From contig NZ_JADMLH010000011.1 of assembly GCF_016464385.1 (NCBI RefSeq), positions 62,001 to 126,000 on the forward strand: a DNA stretch of 64,000 nt, in the 5' to 3' direction. This document shows positions 1-8,763 of the stretch, piece after piece (the first letter of the stretch is position 1; each line of letters begins with the position of its first letter). A program made the position numbers and the translations under genes. Source of the stretch: Nucisporomicrobium flavum (GTDB taxonomy: Bacteria; Actinomycetota; Actinomycetes; Mycobacteriales; Micromonosporaceae). The notes under the pieces were generated by a model that searched no databases, was not told the origin of the DNA, and saw only the letters and a list, made by a program, of their open reading frames with translations.

Positions 1-246
1 CACAGAGGAATCATGGCAGTCGGGCGGGACCCGTGCAAGATTTCACGGGGACAACTGTCGCGATGACATGATGCATCGATGGCGGGTTTCGCCTACGCTA
101 GGTATGCGCCACTTTCGTGGTGAAAGAGTCCGGCGTGAATATCACGTGCTGACGGGCACTCAAAGCGGGCGTTGGGTGACACACCGGCCACCGGATCGGT
201 GGTACGTCGGTTACCCAGAGCAAGCGGCTCGAGGGGGAGGGCACTG

Positions 247-453
247 ATGAGAAGCGACACCGGCTGGATCATTTCCAGCAGGTCGACGGGCAACGGCGGA
301 AGTTGCGTCGAGGCACGCCGCCAGGACGGCCGGATCGAGGTCCGCAACAGCAAGGCACGCGAGGCCGGCACGGTGGTGTTCACGCTCGAGGAGTGGGACT
401 CGTTCCTGTTCGGCGCCAAGCGCGGCGAGTTCGACCAGCTCCTGGCCGACTGA
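247..453 (+). CDS. DUF397 domain protein
   Basis: This 68-residue protein matches the actinobacterial DUF397 family, seen in WIISSRSTGNGGSCVEA near the N-terminus and VVFTLEEWDSFLFGAKRGEF near the end. Family members are small partners of XRE/DUF5753 regulators in differentiation and stress switches; the biochemical role is not established. ATG 247 is chosen because the purine-rich run GAGGGGGAGG sits just upstream and the whole product then fits the family length. An earlier in-frame ATG at 172 would add an Arg-rich tail unlike the family. It converges on the methyltransferase, with 13 nt between the two stops. Confidence 0.88.
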   Translation: MRSDTGWIISSRSTGNGGSCVEARRQDGRIEVRNSKAREAGTVVFTLEEWDSFLFGAKRGEFDQLLAD

Positions 454-466
454 CCACTCCGGGGCG

Positions 467-1306
467 TCAGGAGGGTCCGCTGGAGGACAGGCGGCCGACC
501 CCGACGTAGAAGCTCGAGCGTTCCGGCTTGTCCTTGAACTCATCGACCATGTCCGGGTCCGGCCGCCAGGTGTTGAGCCAGACGAGGCCGGGCTCGATCA
601 GCTCGAACCCGTCGAAGAACCGGGCCACGTCGCTCTTCCTGCGGGGAACGAGCGCCGTCGAGGTCTGCCGGCGGTAGTCCTGCTGCGTCTTCTCCCACAG
701 CCGCTCGTCGAAGACCAGCTCGTCGATCGTCGCGTGCGCGATCACGAGGTGACTGCCCGGCGCGAGCGCGGAGCGGAACCTGGCCACGATGTCGCACACC
801 TCGTCGGAGTCCTCGACGAAATGCAGCACCGCGACCATCAGCACCGCTACCGGTTTGTCGAAGTCCAGCAGGGTGCGTACCTGCGGATGGTCGAGGACGG
901 CTCGTGGCTCACGGACGTTCGCGCGGATGGCCGTGGCGTACGGGTTGCCCTCGAGCAGCTCCAGACTCTCCGACACCGCGTCGGGGTCGATGTCCACATA
1001 GACCACGCGGGCGTCCGGGACCGCCGCCTGCGCGATCTCGTGGACGTTGCCCTCGGTGGGGATGCCGGAGCCGAGGTCGAGGAACTGGTGCACGCCGGCC
1101 GAGGTCAGGTAGCGGACGGCGCGGGCCAGGAACGCCCGGTTGTCCCGGGCGATGGTGCGCAGCATCGGGGTCCGCTCCAGCAGGGCCTTCCCCACCTCGC
1201 GGTCCGCCGGGAAGTTGTGGATGCCACCCAGGTAATAGTCGTACAGCCGGGCTGCCGTGACGGGCTTCCGGTGTGCGTCCTGTGCGCCGCGGCCCACGCT
1301 TGTCAC
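467..1306 (-). CDS. SAM-dependent methyltransferase, DUF574 family
   Basis: This 279-aa protein belongs to the S-adenosylmethionine methyltransferase family once called DUF574 (Methyltransf_19), which is abundant in actinomycetes. The SAM-binding loop reads FLDLGSGIPTEGN and is followed by VVYVDIDPDAV, the acidic residues expected to contact the ribose. The N-terminus has the family signature ARLYDYYLGGIHNFPADRE. GTG 1306 is chosen because AAGGGG lies a few bases upstream and the longer ATG start gives a low-complexity Ser-rich leader. It lies 16 nt after the XRE gene on the same strand, so the two are probably co-transcribed. The substrate is unknown. Confidence 0.9.
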   Translation of the reverse strand: MTSVGRGAQDAHRKPVTAARLYDYYLGGIHNFPADREVGKALLERTPMLRTIARDNRAFLARAVRYLTSAGVHQFLDLGSGIPTEGNVHEIAQAAVPDARVVYVDIDPDAVSESLELLEGNPYATAIRANVREPRAVLDHPQVRTLLDFDKPVAVLMVAVLHFVEDSDEVCDIVARFRSALAPGSHLVIAHATIDELVFDERLWEKTQQDYRRQTSTALVPRRKSDVARFFDGFELIEPGLVWLNTWRPDPDMVDEFKDKPERSSFYVGVGRLSSSGPS

Positions 1307-1322
1307 GTCGCTTTCCCCTTCG

Positions 1323-2144
1323 TCACCGGAACTCCCCGACGGGTACGGAATCCTTGCTGATGAGGTCGAAGATCCGGCGGTACTCGTCGACCTCGGCCTG
1401 CTCCTCCAGGTAGAGGGCACCGACGTGGGACTCCAGATAGACCACGTCGGGATCGTCCGGGTCGTCGAACTCCAGGATCCGGAAGGCGCCGGCCATCGCC
1501 GCGTGCGCCCCGACCGAGAACGGCAGCACCCGGATGTCGACCGTGTCCTCCAGCGACAGCCGCCGCAGGTGCTCCAGCTGACCCTTCATCACCTGTTCGC
1601 CGCCGACCGGCCGGGTCAGTGCACCCTCGCCGAGCACCGTCATGAGGCGGATCGGCGGGGTACGGCCGAAGAGCGTCTTCTGCCGCTGCATGCGCAGCTT
1701 GATGTGGCGTTCGGCGGCCTCCACATCGACCGGCTGCTCGGCGCCGAAGACGGCTCGCGCGTAGTCCGGGGTCTGCAGCTCGCCGGGAACCACCTCGCCG
1801 TCGTACCCGAACAGGCGGGACGCGGACGCCTCCAGGCCGACGTACAGCTTGAACCACTCGGGGATGACCGGGCTCGCGTCCCACCACTCCTGCTGCGACG
1901 TGCCCAGCGCCAGGTCGGCGAGCGCGTCGGTGATGCTCTGGTCGGCGCCGTAGAGCCAGCAGAGCGCGCGTACGTTCGCCCCGGTGACCGGCACCTTGCC
2001 CGTCTCGATGCGGTGCAGCGTCGGCTCCGAGATGCCCAGCCGCGCCTCCACCACATCGCGCCGGCTCATCCCGGACGCGGTGCGCAGCCGCGTCAGACGC
2101 CGCCCCAGCGCCCGCCGCACGACACGTTGGCCTGTGACCGGCAC
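1323..2144 (-). CDS. XRE-family regulator with DUF5753 domain
   Basis: This 273-aa cytoplasmic DNA-binding protein has an N-terminal helix-turn-helix (SGMSRRDVVEARLGISEPTLHRIETG, about residues 20-45) and a long C-terminal DUF5753 region (EWFKLYVGLEASASRLFGYD, later VLPFSVGAHAAMAGAFRILEF). DUF5753 regulators typically pair with DUF397 proteins, and one lies nearby. GTG 2144 is chosen because GGAGG precedes it by six bases and the protein then begins just before the HTH; upstream in-frame starts at 2234 and 2381 give Arg-rich extensions. It is probably the first gene of a two-gene operon with the methyltransferase. The ligand and targets are unknown. Confidence 0.9.
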   Translation of the reverse strand: MPVTGQRVVRRALGRRLTRLRTASGMSRRDVVEARLGISEPTLHRIETGKVPVTGANVRALCWLYGADQSITDALADLALGTSQQEWWDASPVIPEWFKLYVGLEASASRLFGYDGEVVPGELQTPDYARAVFGAEQPVDVEAAERHIKLRMQRQKTLFGRTPPIRLMTVLGEGALTRPVGGEQVMKGQLEHLRRLSLEDTVDIRVLPFSVGAHAAMAGAFRILEFDDPDDPDVVYLESHVGALYLEEQAEVDEYRRIFDLISKDSVPVGEFR

Positions 2145-2379
2145 GCCTAACCTCCGCCTCGCGAACCCGTGTGGACGGTGACGGCGATCACCGTACCGCA
2201 ACGCCGCGTCGCCGCCAGGCAACCCGTCGTTCATGGGGTCACCGTCGGCGGCGATCAAGGGCGACCGAGGCTGGGACGGTCGGATCCACGACAGACGCTC
2301 GGGTGCGGACGGCGCGAACCCTACATTGGCAAGTCGCCATGCGTCGCCGGGGTGTCCCGTAGTGCAGAGCCGAGGAATC

Positions 2380-5300
2380 ATGAAGCTCCCGCTGACCTAC
2401 CGATCCGCCTTGAAGCTGCTGGGAGCGGAGCAACCGGCTCTGATCAACACGCTGGACCTCCTCCTCGGCGGCATCCTGCTGGCGTCCGGAGCGGTGGCTC
2501 TGCCGACCGGCAACGCCGTCCTGACCCAGGTCTGGGGCTGGATCGACCAGAAGGGAGAGCTGCTCAAGCTGCTCGGCAAGGGCACGTCGTGGATCCGGGG
2601 CCGGCTCGGCTCGGCGGCCGGTTACGACCGTATCCAGCTGATCACGGCCGCCCACACGGTCCTGGTCGGTGAGGCGATGTTTCACAGCCTTCAGACCCAT
2701 CTGGGTCCGGCATACCGCACGCTGGAACTCAACGACCGCGAGAAGCGGTTCCTCCTCGCCGAACCGGATGTCGCCGAGGAGTACCGGACGGCGGTGGATG
2801 AGCTGCTCGGGGCACGTGTCGAGGTTCCGTGGGCCGGCTGTTCGTTCGACGAGAACCTCGAGCGTCATGTCGCTCCTGAGCTCCGAGCCGGTCTCACCCG
2901 GTGTTTCGCCTCGTTCGAGAAGATTTCCGCCTGGCGACGAGCCTGGCTCGATCTCGGGTACGAGCCCACGCCCGACGACCTGGTGGCCGATGCCGTTCAG
3001 CGGTACGAGGAGAACTACTTCAGGCTCGCGTCCGACGTACCGGAGTTCCTGGTCTGGGCGATGCTCGGTGGCCAGCGAGCGGCCGACCGGGCGATCAAGG
3101 CGGCCGGTCGCGACATCGTAGGCGCGCTGCGCAGCCAGACCGTGGCGCTGCACCGGGTCGAGACCGTGCTCTCGCTGCTGTCCGGTCCGCGTCAACCGCA
3201 AGCCGACCGGATCGCGCTGGAGAAGGCGAACCGTGCCATCCTCACCCAGCCCCTCATCAGGATCGGCGAGATGGAGGGCACCACCACGGTCTCCATTCCC
3301 TCGATCGAAGAGGGCTATATCGCTCCCCGGTTCCGGTTCGCTGTCATCGACGGCCAATCGCAACCCTCGAACGAGGACTGGTGGGCCGGCCATCCGGTGC
3401 GGTCCGACCTGGACGAGTTCCTCATCGCCTACCTCGCGTCCGCGCGAAGCACGCAGCAGCCGCTCGTCGTCCTCGGGCACCCGGGTGCCGGCAAGTCGTT
3501 GCTGATGCGGGTGCTGACAGCTCGGCTCTCCTCGACCTCGTTTCCCGCGTTTTTGGTCCCGCTCCGGCAGGTCCAAGCCCCCAGCGCACCGATCTTCCAG
3601 CAGATACAGGACGTGCTCGACCGGTCGACGCACGCGCGTGCCCGCTGGGCGGCGATCGCGGACGCGACCTCGCCGGAGGAGGGGCTCGGTGGTGGCGCCA
3701 CGCGCGTCGTTCTCCTCGACGGACTGGACGAGCTGATGCAGGCCACCGGCACCACCGAGTCCGGTTACCTCAGCCGGGTACAGGAGTTCCAGCGGGTTGA
3801 GACGGGCCAGGACTCTCCGGTGGCCGTGATCGTGACCTCCCGTCAGGTGGTCGCGGACATCGCCGGCATCCCGCACGGATGCGCGGTCCTGCGGCTCGAG
3901 GACTTCACCGACCCCCAGGTCGAGAAGTGGATCGAGACCTGGAACGGTGCCAACGAGAGCGCCTCGGCGGGCGGCGCCGGCGGCCTGTCACTGCCGTCCG
4001 TGCTGGCCGTAGGTGCGATCGCTCGGCAACCCCTGCTTCTGCTGATGATTGCGATACAGGCGACCGCCTCCGGCGGCCACACGGTCGCCGCCAGCGAGGC
4101 GGCCGTCTACCAGCAGCTGCTCATCGACTTCACCCGCCGCGAACTACGCAAGTCCGACCGCGAGAATCGCGCCGTGGAGGCGCCGCCGGAACCGATGGTG
4201 AACGCCGAGCTCTGGCGGCTGGGGATTGCCGCGTACGGGATGTTCAACCGTGGCCGGCAGTTCGTTTCCGAGGTGCAGCTCCAGAAGGACCTGGAAACGC
4301 TCGATCCGGAAGGGCTCTCGGCGCAGGACGACCGGCCCGGTCTCGTGCAGCCGCTCAGTGAGGCGCGGCGCACCATCGGCCGGTTCTTCTTCATCCACAC
4401 GTCGGAGACCGGCGAGCCGGACCGGAGCCGGAAGACGTATGAGTTTCTGCACGCCACCTTCGCCGAATACCTCATCGCGCACCATGCCGTCGACCGGACC
4501 AGAGAACTGATCGACCTGTACGAGGACTACGTCGACGGCAGGCTGCGTCCCGGCGTCGCCTGGGACAAGGACGAGGTCCTCTACGCCCTGCTGTCGCATC
4601 GACCCATAGCCGACGGCGCGATCGTGCGATTCCTCCGGCAGATCATCGACAAGCTGCGGCCCCAGGTGCGTACGTCGGGTGGCAAGGTGCTGGAAATGCT
4701 GCTGAGCAAGGTCGACCGGCATCGCATCCTCAGCAAGGAGACCGACTACAACCCGCACTCCCGGACCACGGTTCAGCGGCTGGCGGCGTACGTCATCAAT
4801 CTTGTTCTGCTCCGTCTCCTGCTGGACCCGCACCGGTCGATCACCTTGACCGATCTCGCACCCGCCGGACAGGAACCGCTGGCATGGTGGCGGTCGGTCG
4901 TCCGGCTGATGCAAGCGGGACTGGAGGAAGCGGCATGGCTCGGCGTCCTGCACGCCATCGAGCCGGTCGTGTCCGACGGCGCCTACTGCCTCGGGCTTCG
5001 CCGCGATGGCTTCGCACACGACATGCAGGAGGTGTACGAGGCGCGGCTGCTGTTCGACCGCGCCGCCGCCGATGTGGCCCACGTCGGTGTCGCGCTCTGG
5101 CGGGGTACCCCCGTGCCTGCGGCCGCGAGCCCCGTCCAGCTGTATTCCGATGTCCTTGCCCGTCGGCTCTTCGCCGCCCCCTCGCCCGCCAGCGCTCCGC
5201 TGCTGCTGGAGGCGATAAGGCGGATCGGGCCCCTTCGGCCACCGGTATCGTTCGCCGTGGTGGAGTACGTGCTCACCCACTGCGGCCACCTGTCGAGGGA

Positions 5301-5736
5301 CGACACCGCCGAGCTCGTGGCAGCCGCCGTGACGTCCACAGCGGAGGCGGTCCGCGCGGTGCCGGTCATCATCGCCCGGCCGCGGCTGCTCGAGGTGCTG
5401 CCGCACATCGGGGACTGGTACGGGCAGCGGTTCCCTTCGGCCGCCGACTTCGCCCGGGTGGCGGGCGCCTTCGCGCTGCTCAACCTCATCGGCTCGGCGC
5501 AGGACAAAGACCTGGGGTGGCCGGTCTACAAGCTCCTCATGCGCACCAACGCGGGACTCGCATCGATGGTGAGATCCGACGTGATCAAGAAGTACGCGTC
5601 AGTGTCCGCCGTCGCCGACGACACACGTTCGTCGCTGTTGCCGGCGATCGTCGACGCGCTGACGCACGAGCTGATCAGACTTGAGGAGGACCCGACTCCG
5701 CTGCCGGTCCGGACAGCCGGCAGGCCGGTGCGATGA
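2380..5736 (+). CDS. NACHT-domain NTPase (bacterial NLR-like), candidate defence protein
   Basis: This 1118-aa STAND-type NTPase has a Walker A motif LGHPGAGKSLL (K372) and a Walker B motif VVLLDGLDEL (D447 to E451), typical of NACHT. About 360 mostly helical residues precede the NTPase; the start MKLPLTYRSALKLLGAEQ resembles NACHT N-terminal helical domains of the NNH7 type (from memory). Residues beyond about 800 are helix-rich with no recognisable repeat, a likely sensor region. ATG 2380 has GAGG six bases upstream; upstream in-frame codons give a disordered leader. Bacterial NACHT proteins often act in antiphage abortive infection; that role is inferred here. It stands alone, converging on the ligase gene. 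Confidence 0.85.
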   Translation: MKLPLTYRSALKLLGAEQPALINTLDLLLGGILLASGAVALPTGNAVLTQVWGWIDQKGELLKLLGKGTSWIRGRLGSAAGYDRIQLITAAHTVLVGEAMFHSLQTHLGPAYRTLELNDREKRFLLAEPDVAEEYRTAVDELLGARVEVPWAGCSFDENLERHVAPELRAGLTRCFASFEKISAWRRAWLDLGYEPTPDDLVADAVQRYEENYFRLASDVPEFLVWAMLGGQRAADRAIKAAGRDIVGALRSQTVALHRVETVLSLLSGPRQPQADRIALEKANRAILTQPLIRIGEMEGTTTVSIPSIEEGYIAPRFRFAVIDGQSQPSNEDWWAGHPVRSDLDEFLIAYLASARSTQQPLVVLGHPGAGKSLLMRVLTARLSSTSFPAFLVPLRQVQAPSAPIFQQIQDVLDRSTHARARWAAIADATSPEEGLGGGATRVVLLDGLDELMQATGTTESGYLSRVQEFQRVETGQDSPVAVIVTSRQVVADIAGIPHGCAVLRLEDFTDPQVEKWIETWNGANESASAGGAGGLSLPSVLAVGAIARQPLLLLMIAIQATASGGHTVAASEAAVYQQLLIDFTRRELRKSDRENRAVEAPPEPMVNAELWRLGIAAYGMFNRGRQFVSEVQLQKDLETLDPEGLSAQDDRPGLVQPLSEARRTIGRFFFIHTSETGEPDRSRKTYEFLHATFAEYLIAHHAVDRTRELIDLYEDYVDGRLRPGVAWDKDEVLYALLSHRPIADGAIVRFLRQIIDKLRPQVRTSGGKVLEMLLSKVDRHRILSKETDYNPHSRTTVQRLAAYVINLVLLRLLLDPHRSITLTDLAPAGQEPLAWWRSVVRLMQAGLEEAAWLGVLHAIEPVVSDGAYCLGLRRDGFAHDMQEVYEARLLFDRAAADVAHVGVALWRGTPVPAAASPVQLYSDVLARRLFAAPSPASAPLLLEAIRRIGPLRPPVSFAVVEYVLTHCGHLSRDDTAELVAAAVTSTAEAVRAVPVIIARPRLLEVLPHIGDWYGQRFPSAADFARVAGAFALLNLIGSAQDKDLGWPVYKLLMRTNAGLASMVRSDVIKKYASVSAVADDTRSSLLPAIVDALTHELIRLEEDPTPLPVRTAGRPVR

Positions 5737-5746
5737 AAGGTCCGGA

Positions 5747-7168
5747 TCAGCTCGGCAGGGCGTTCTTGTCCGGTTTGCCGCTCGGCGAGACCGGTACCCG
5801 GTCGATCGTCCGGATGGTTCGCGGCGCGGCCGCCTCGCCCAGCGAGCCGGCGACCAGTCGGCGCAGGGCCGCGGGATCCGGTGTGCGGCCGTCCGCCGGT
5901 ACGACGAAGGCGTGCACGGCCTCCCCGGTGACGTCGTCGGGCCGGCTGACCACGTAGGCCTCGGCGACGGCGGGGTCGCTCGCCAGCGCCCGCTCGATGG
6001 GGCCCGCGTACACCAGGGTGGCGTCGACGATGATGACGTCGCGGGCCCGGCCGAGGAGGTAGAGGTAGCCGTCCGGGCCGAGGCGGGCCAGGTCGCGGGT
6101 GCGGACCCACCCGTCGGCGAACACGTCCGCGGTCTCGGCCGGGTCGCCGGCGTACCCGCAGGCCTGCGCCGGGGTCCGGACGAAGAGTTCCCCCTCGGCG
6201 GCCGGGCGGCCGGCGGCGTCCCGGACGGCCAGGCGGGTCACCGCGGGCGGGCGGCCGACCGAGGCGAGCACGGCGCCCGGGCCGCGCATCTCGGCCGGGG
6301 TCAGCATGGTGATCATGCCGGTCTCGGTCTGACCGTATCCGTGGAAGACGACCGGCCCGAGCACGTCCAGCGCCTCGGCGAGCCGGGCCGGTGGCAGGGG
6401 CGATCCCGAGACGAGCAGGGCCCGGAGCGAGCTGAGGTCCGCCGGGTCGGTGCGCTGGGCGCGGACCAGCTGGTGCAGCTTCCCGACGGTGATGACGCTC
6501 GCGGTGGCCCGGTGCCGGGTGATCATCGCGGGGAACCCCGGTGGCCGGGCGGCGACGAGGGTGCCGCCGGCGGCGAGGGTCACGATGGCGTACTCGAGCA
6601 TGACCTGGCTGCTCAGCGAGCCGAAGACGAGGTACCGCCGCAGGCGGGCGGCGAGCTCCCGGATCGCCGGCGGCCACCGGTCCGGGTACGGCGCCCAGGC
6701 GGCGCTCATCGCCGCGTACGTCTGCAGGCAGCCCTTGGGGTGACCGGTGGTGCCGCTGGTCCAGATGATCCGGGCGATGTCGTCCGGCCGGCCGGCGGCG
6801 ATCAACGGGCCGCCGTCGTCGGCGGTGGCCGTCAGCTCGCCGAGCCGGGCGTCGTCGACGAGCAGCACGTCGCCGCCGAGCAGGCGGGCCAGGTGGCCGG
6901 TGCTCTGGCCGGTGCGGATGCCGGACACCCGGGCTCCGACGGCGAACGCGGCGATGGTCGCCGCGAAAGCCTCGGCGGTGACGCCCAGGCGCAGCGCGAC
7001 ATCGGTGCCCGGCCCGGCTCCGGCGGCGCGCAGACCGGCGGCGGTCCGGCGGACCAGCGCGGACATCCCGGCGGCGGTGACGACCCGGTCGCCGTCGCAG
7101 AACACCGGCCGGTCGTCGCCGGTGGCCAGCAGGTCCAGGACCGCCTGCGGCCAGACGTCAGTGGGCAT
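5747..7168 (-). CDS. AMP-binding acyl-CoA synthetase / aryl-CoA ligase-like enzyme
   Basis: This 473-aa ANL-superfamily enzyme should activate a carboxylic acid as an acyl-adenylate and transfer it to CoA or a carrier. The phosphate-binding motif is IIWTSGTTGHPKG, the adenine-pocket motif HGYGQTETG, the hinge region WVRTRDLARLG, and the C-terminal catalytic lysine lies in SGKPDKNAL. ATG 7168 overlaps the flavoprotein stop by 11 nt, so translation is probably coupled; a longer upstream start reads through the flavoprotein in another frame. With a tyrosine-ammonia-lyase-like gene nearby, a hydroxycinnamate substrate is plausible but unproven. There is no carrier domain in the protein and no carrier gene in the block. 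Confidence 0.85.
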   Translation of the reverse strand: MPTDVWPQAVLDLLATGDDRPVFCDGDRVVTAAGMSALVRRTAAGLRAAGAGPGTDVALRLGVTAEAFAATIAAFAVGARVSGIRTGQSTGHLARLLGGDVLLVDDARLGELTATADDGGPLIAAGRPDDIARIIWTSGTTGHPKGCLQTYAAMSAAWAPYPDRWPPAIRELAARLRRYLVFGSLSSQVMLEYAIVTLAAGGTLVAARPPGFPAMITRHRATASVITVGKLHQLVRAQRTDPADLSSLRALLVSGSPLPPARLAEALDVLGPVVFHGYGQTETGMITMLTPAEMRGPGAVLASVGRPPAVTRLAVRDAAGRPAAEGELFVRTPAQACGYAGDPAETADVFADGWVRTRDLARLGPDGYLYLLGRARDVIIVDATLVYAGPIERALASDPAVAEAYVVSRPDDVTGEAVHAFVVPADGRTPDPAALRRLVAGSLGEAAAPRTIRTIDRVPVSPSGKPDKNALPS

Positions 7169-8702
7169 CGGCCAGGACGCCCTTGATGAAGAGCGCGAGC
7201 GGTTGCTGGTGCACGGCCGGCAGGTTCCACTCGTTCTCCAGGTTCTCCGCCAGGTGGTGCTCGGCCACGACCTGCCCACCGCGGTACGCCCGGACGACCG
7301 GATGCAGGTAACTGGCGTCGTGGGCGGCGGCGGGGTCGTTCTCGGCGATCCGTGGCACGGTGATGTCGAACGGGTCGCCCTGGTCGTGGTCCGCGCCGTA
7401 CTCGAGCGTGGTCACCAGGGCGAACACGTCCGGCCCGAGACCGTTGTCCCGCAGGTACGCGACCGGCACCTCCTCCAGGTAGCGCGCGACGCCGCCGTCC
7501 ACCGTGACCACGTCGGCGAGCACGGCGAACTGCTGCCACAGCGCCGAGGTGCGGTTGATCCGGGCGATGATCGCGTCGGTGATCGCCTCCGGGGTGGGCT
7601 CCACGGGGGTGGCCGGCCACGGGGTGCCGTGGTGCCGGGCGCCGAGGATCCGGTGCAGGGCGCGGGCCCCGTACCGGAAGCCGTGGATGAAGCCGCCGGT
7701 GGACTTCTTGAAGTCGCGTTGCTGGGTCAGGGTCCCGGCGAAGTACAGGCCGGGTACGTTCACCGACTCGTACGCCGGGGTCTGCTCCGGGAAGCGGTCG
7801 TTGATGACCAGCCTCGGGCGGGCCGAGTCGTCGAAGACGGACGCGTCGAACCGGAAGCCGGTGCAGAGGATGATCCGGTCGTAGTCGATGTGGCGGATCG
7901 ACTCGACCGTCCGGGCGTACCGGAAGTCGATCCGGAAGCCGCCGTCGTCGCGCCGGGCGATCCGCTCGATGGTGCCGTCGAGCACCGCGTTCTGGGATTT
8001 GAGCTGGTACGTGTCGAGGAAGTTGTTGTTGACCGCGCGCAGGTGCCCGACGTAGTGCGACTGCCAGGCGAGCCGGACCGAGTGCGGGCCGGCGACGTGG
8101 ATCACCGCCGCCGTCTCGACCAGCGCGTCCGCCGTCTCGAACGCGGAGTTGCCCTTGCCGACGATGAGCACCCGCTGATCGGTGAAGTCGTCCGGGTCGA
8201 CGCTGACCGTGTCGTACCGTTCGGCGAGCTCCGCACCCTCGATCGGCGGGACGTACATCCGCGAGACACCGGTCGCGACGATCACCCGGCGGGCCCGGAA
8301 CTCCGTCTCGCCGGCCTCGACGGTGAACACCTCGCCGTCGTACGCGATCCGGGTGACACGGGTGTCATAGCTGACCCGCAGGTCCCGCGCGAAGTCGGCC
8401 AGGTAGCGGACGAAGTCGCCGGCGGCCGGGAAGTACCGCTTGCTGTAGTGCTTGAACAGCAGCGCCGGATCGTCGGTGAGCAGCGAGTTCCAGTCCGCCC
8501 GCAGGTTGAACTCAGGATCGTCGGAGCCGGTCCACACCTTGTTGATCGAGATCAGCGTGCGGTGCCGCGGATAGGTGGCGAAGAAGCTCCCGGGAGCGGC
8601 TCCGGCCTCCAGCACGAGGTAGTCGCGACCGTCGCGGTCCATCAGGGCGGCGAGCTGGAGCCCGCCCGGTCCGGCTCCGATGATCAGGTAATCGAGGGTC
8701 AT
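7158..8702 (-). CDS. FAD-dependent oxidoreductase, FOXRED2-like (copy 1)
   Basis: This 514-aa flavoprotein begins with an FAD-binding Rossmann motif (MTLDYLIIGAGPGGLQ) and has a second NAD(P)H-type motif VLIVGKGNSAFETADAL near residue 180. Conserved blocks include YPRHRTLISINK, HLRAVNNNFLDTYQLKS and KKSTGGFIHGFRYG. These blocks recall the eukaryotic ER flavoprotein FOXRED2 and its bacterial relatives (family recollection). It is clearly paralogous to the flavoprotein at 10256-11797 along its whole length. ATG 8702 is chosen because the Rossmann motif starts directly there. Its stop overlaps the ligase start, and it is divergent from the ammonia-lyase gene. A monooxygenase or oxidase role is likely; the substrate is unknown. 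Confidence 0.86.
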   Translation of the reverse strand: MTLDYLIIGAGPGGLQLAALMDRDGRDYLVLEAGAAPGSFFATYPRHRTLISINKVWTGSDDPEFNLRADWNSLLTDDPALLFKHYSKRYFPAAGDFVRYLADFARDLRVSYDTRVTRIAYDGEVFTVEAGETEFRARRVIVATGVSRMYVPPIEGAELAERYDTVSVDPDDFTDQRVLIVGKGNSAFETADALVETAAVIHVAGPHSVRLAWQSHYVGHLRAVNNNFLDTYQLKSQNAVLDGTIERIARRDDGGFRIDFRYARTVESIRHIDYDRIILCTGFRFDASVFDDSARPRLVINDRFPEQTPAYESVNVPGLYFAGTLTQQRDFKKSTGGFIHGFRYGARALHRILGARHHGTPWPATPVEPTPEAITDAIIARINRTSALWQQFAVLADVVTVDGGVARYLEEVPVAYLRDNGLGPDVFALVTTLEYGADHDQGDPFDITVPRIAENDPAAAHDASYLHPVVRAYRGGQVVAEHHLAENLENEWNLPAVHQQPLALFIKGVLADAH

Positions 8703-8722
8703 GTGCGCACCGTAACGACGCG

Positions 8723-8742
8723 ATTTCAGAGCCCTCTGATAT
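8723..8742. promoter_or_regulatory. Inverted repeat in divergent promoter region
   Basis: In the 61-bp space between the divergent flavoprotein and ammonia-lyase starts, ATTTCAGAG (8723-8731) and CTCTGATAT (8734-8742) form a dyad with eight of nine matching pairs and a 2-bp spacer. The position suits an operator controlling both transcription units. The regulator is unknown; the two-component system downstream in the same block is one candidate. Confidence 0.4.
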
Positions 8743-8763
8743 TCGCGCTCTAGCGTCCCGGCC

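Noticed and set aside
2239..3876. 545-aa open frame antisense to the NACHT gene
   Set aside because: It has no recognisable domain and mirrors the codon bias of the NACHT gene on the other strand.
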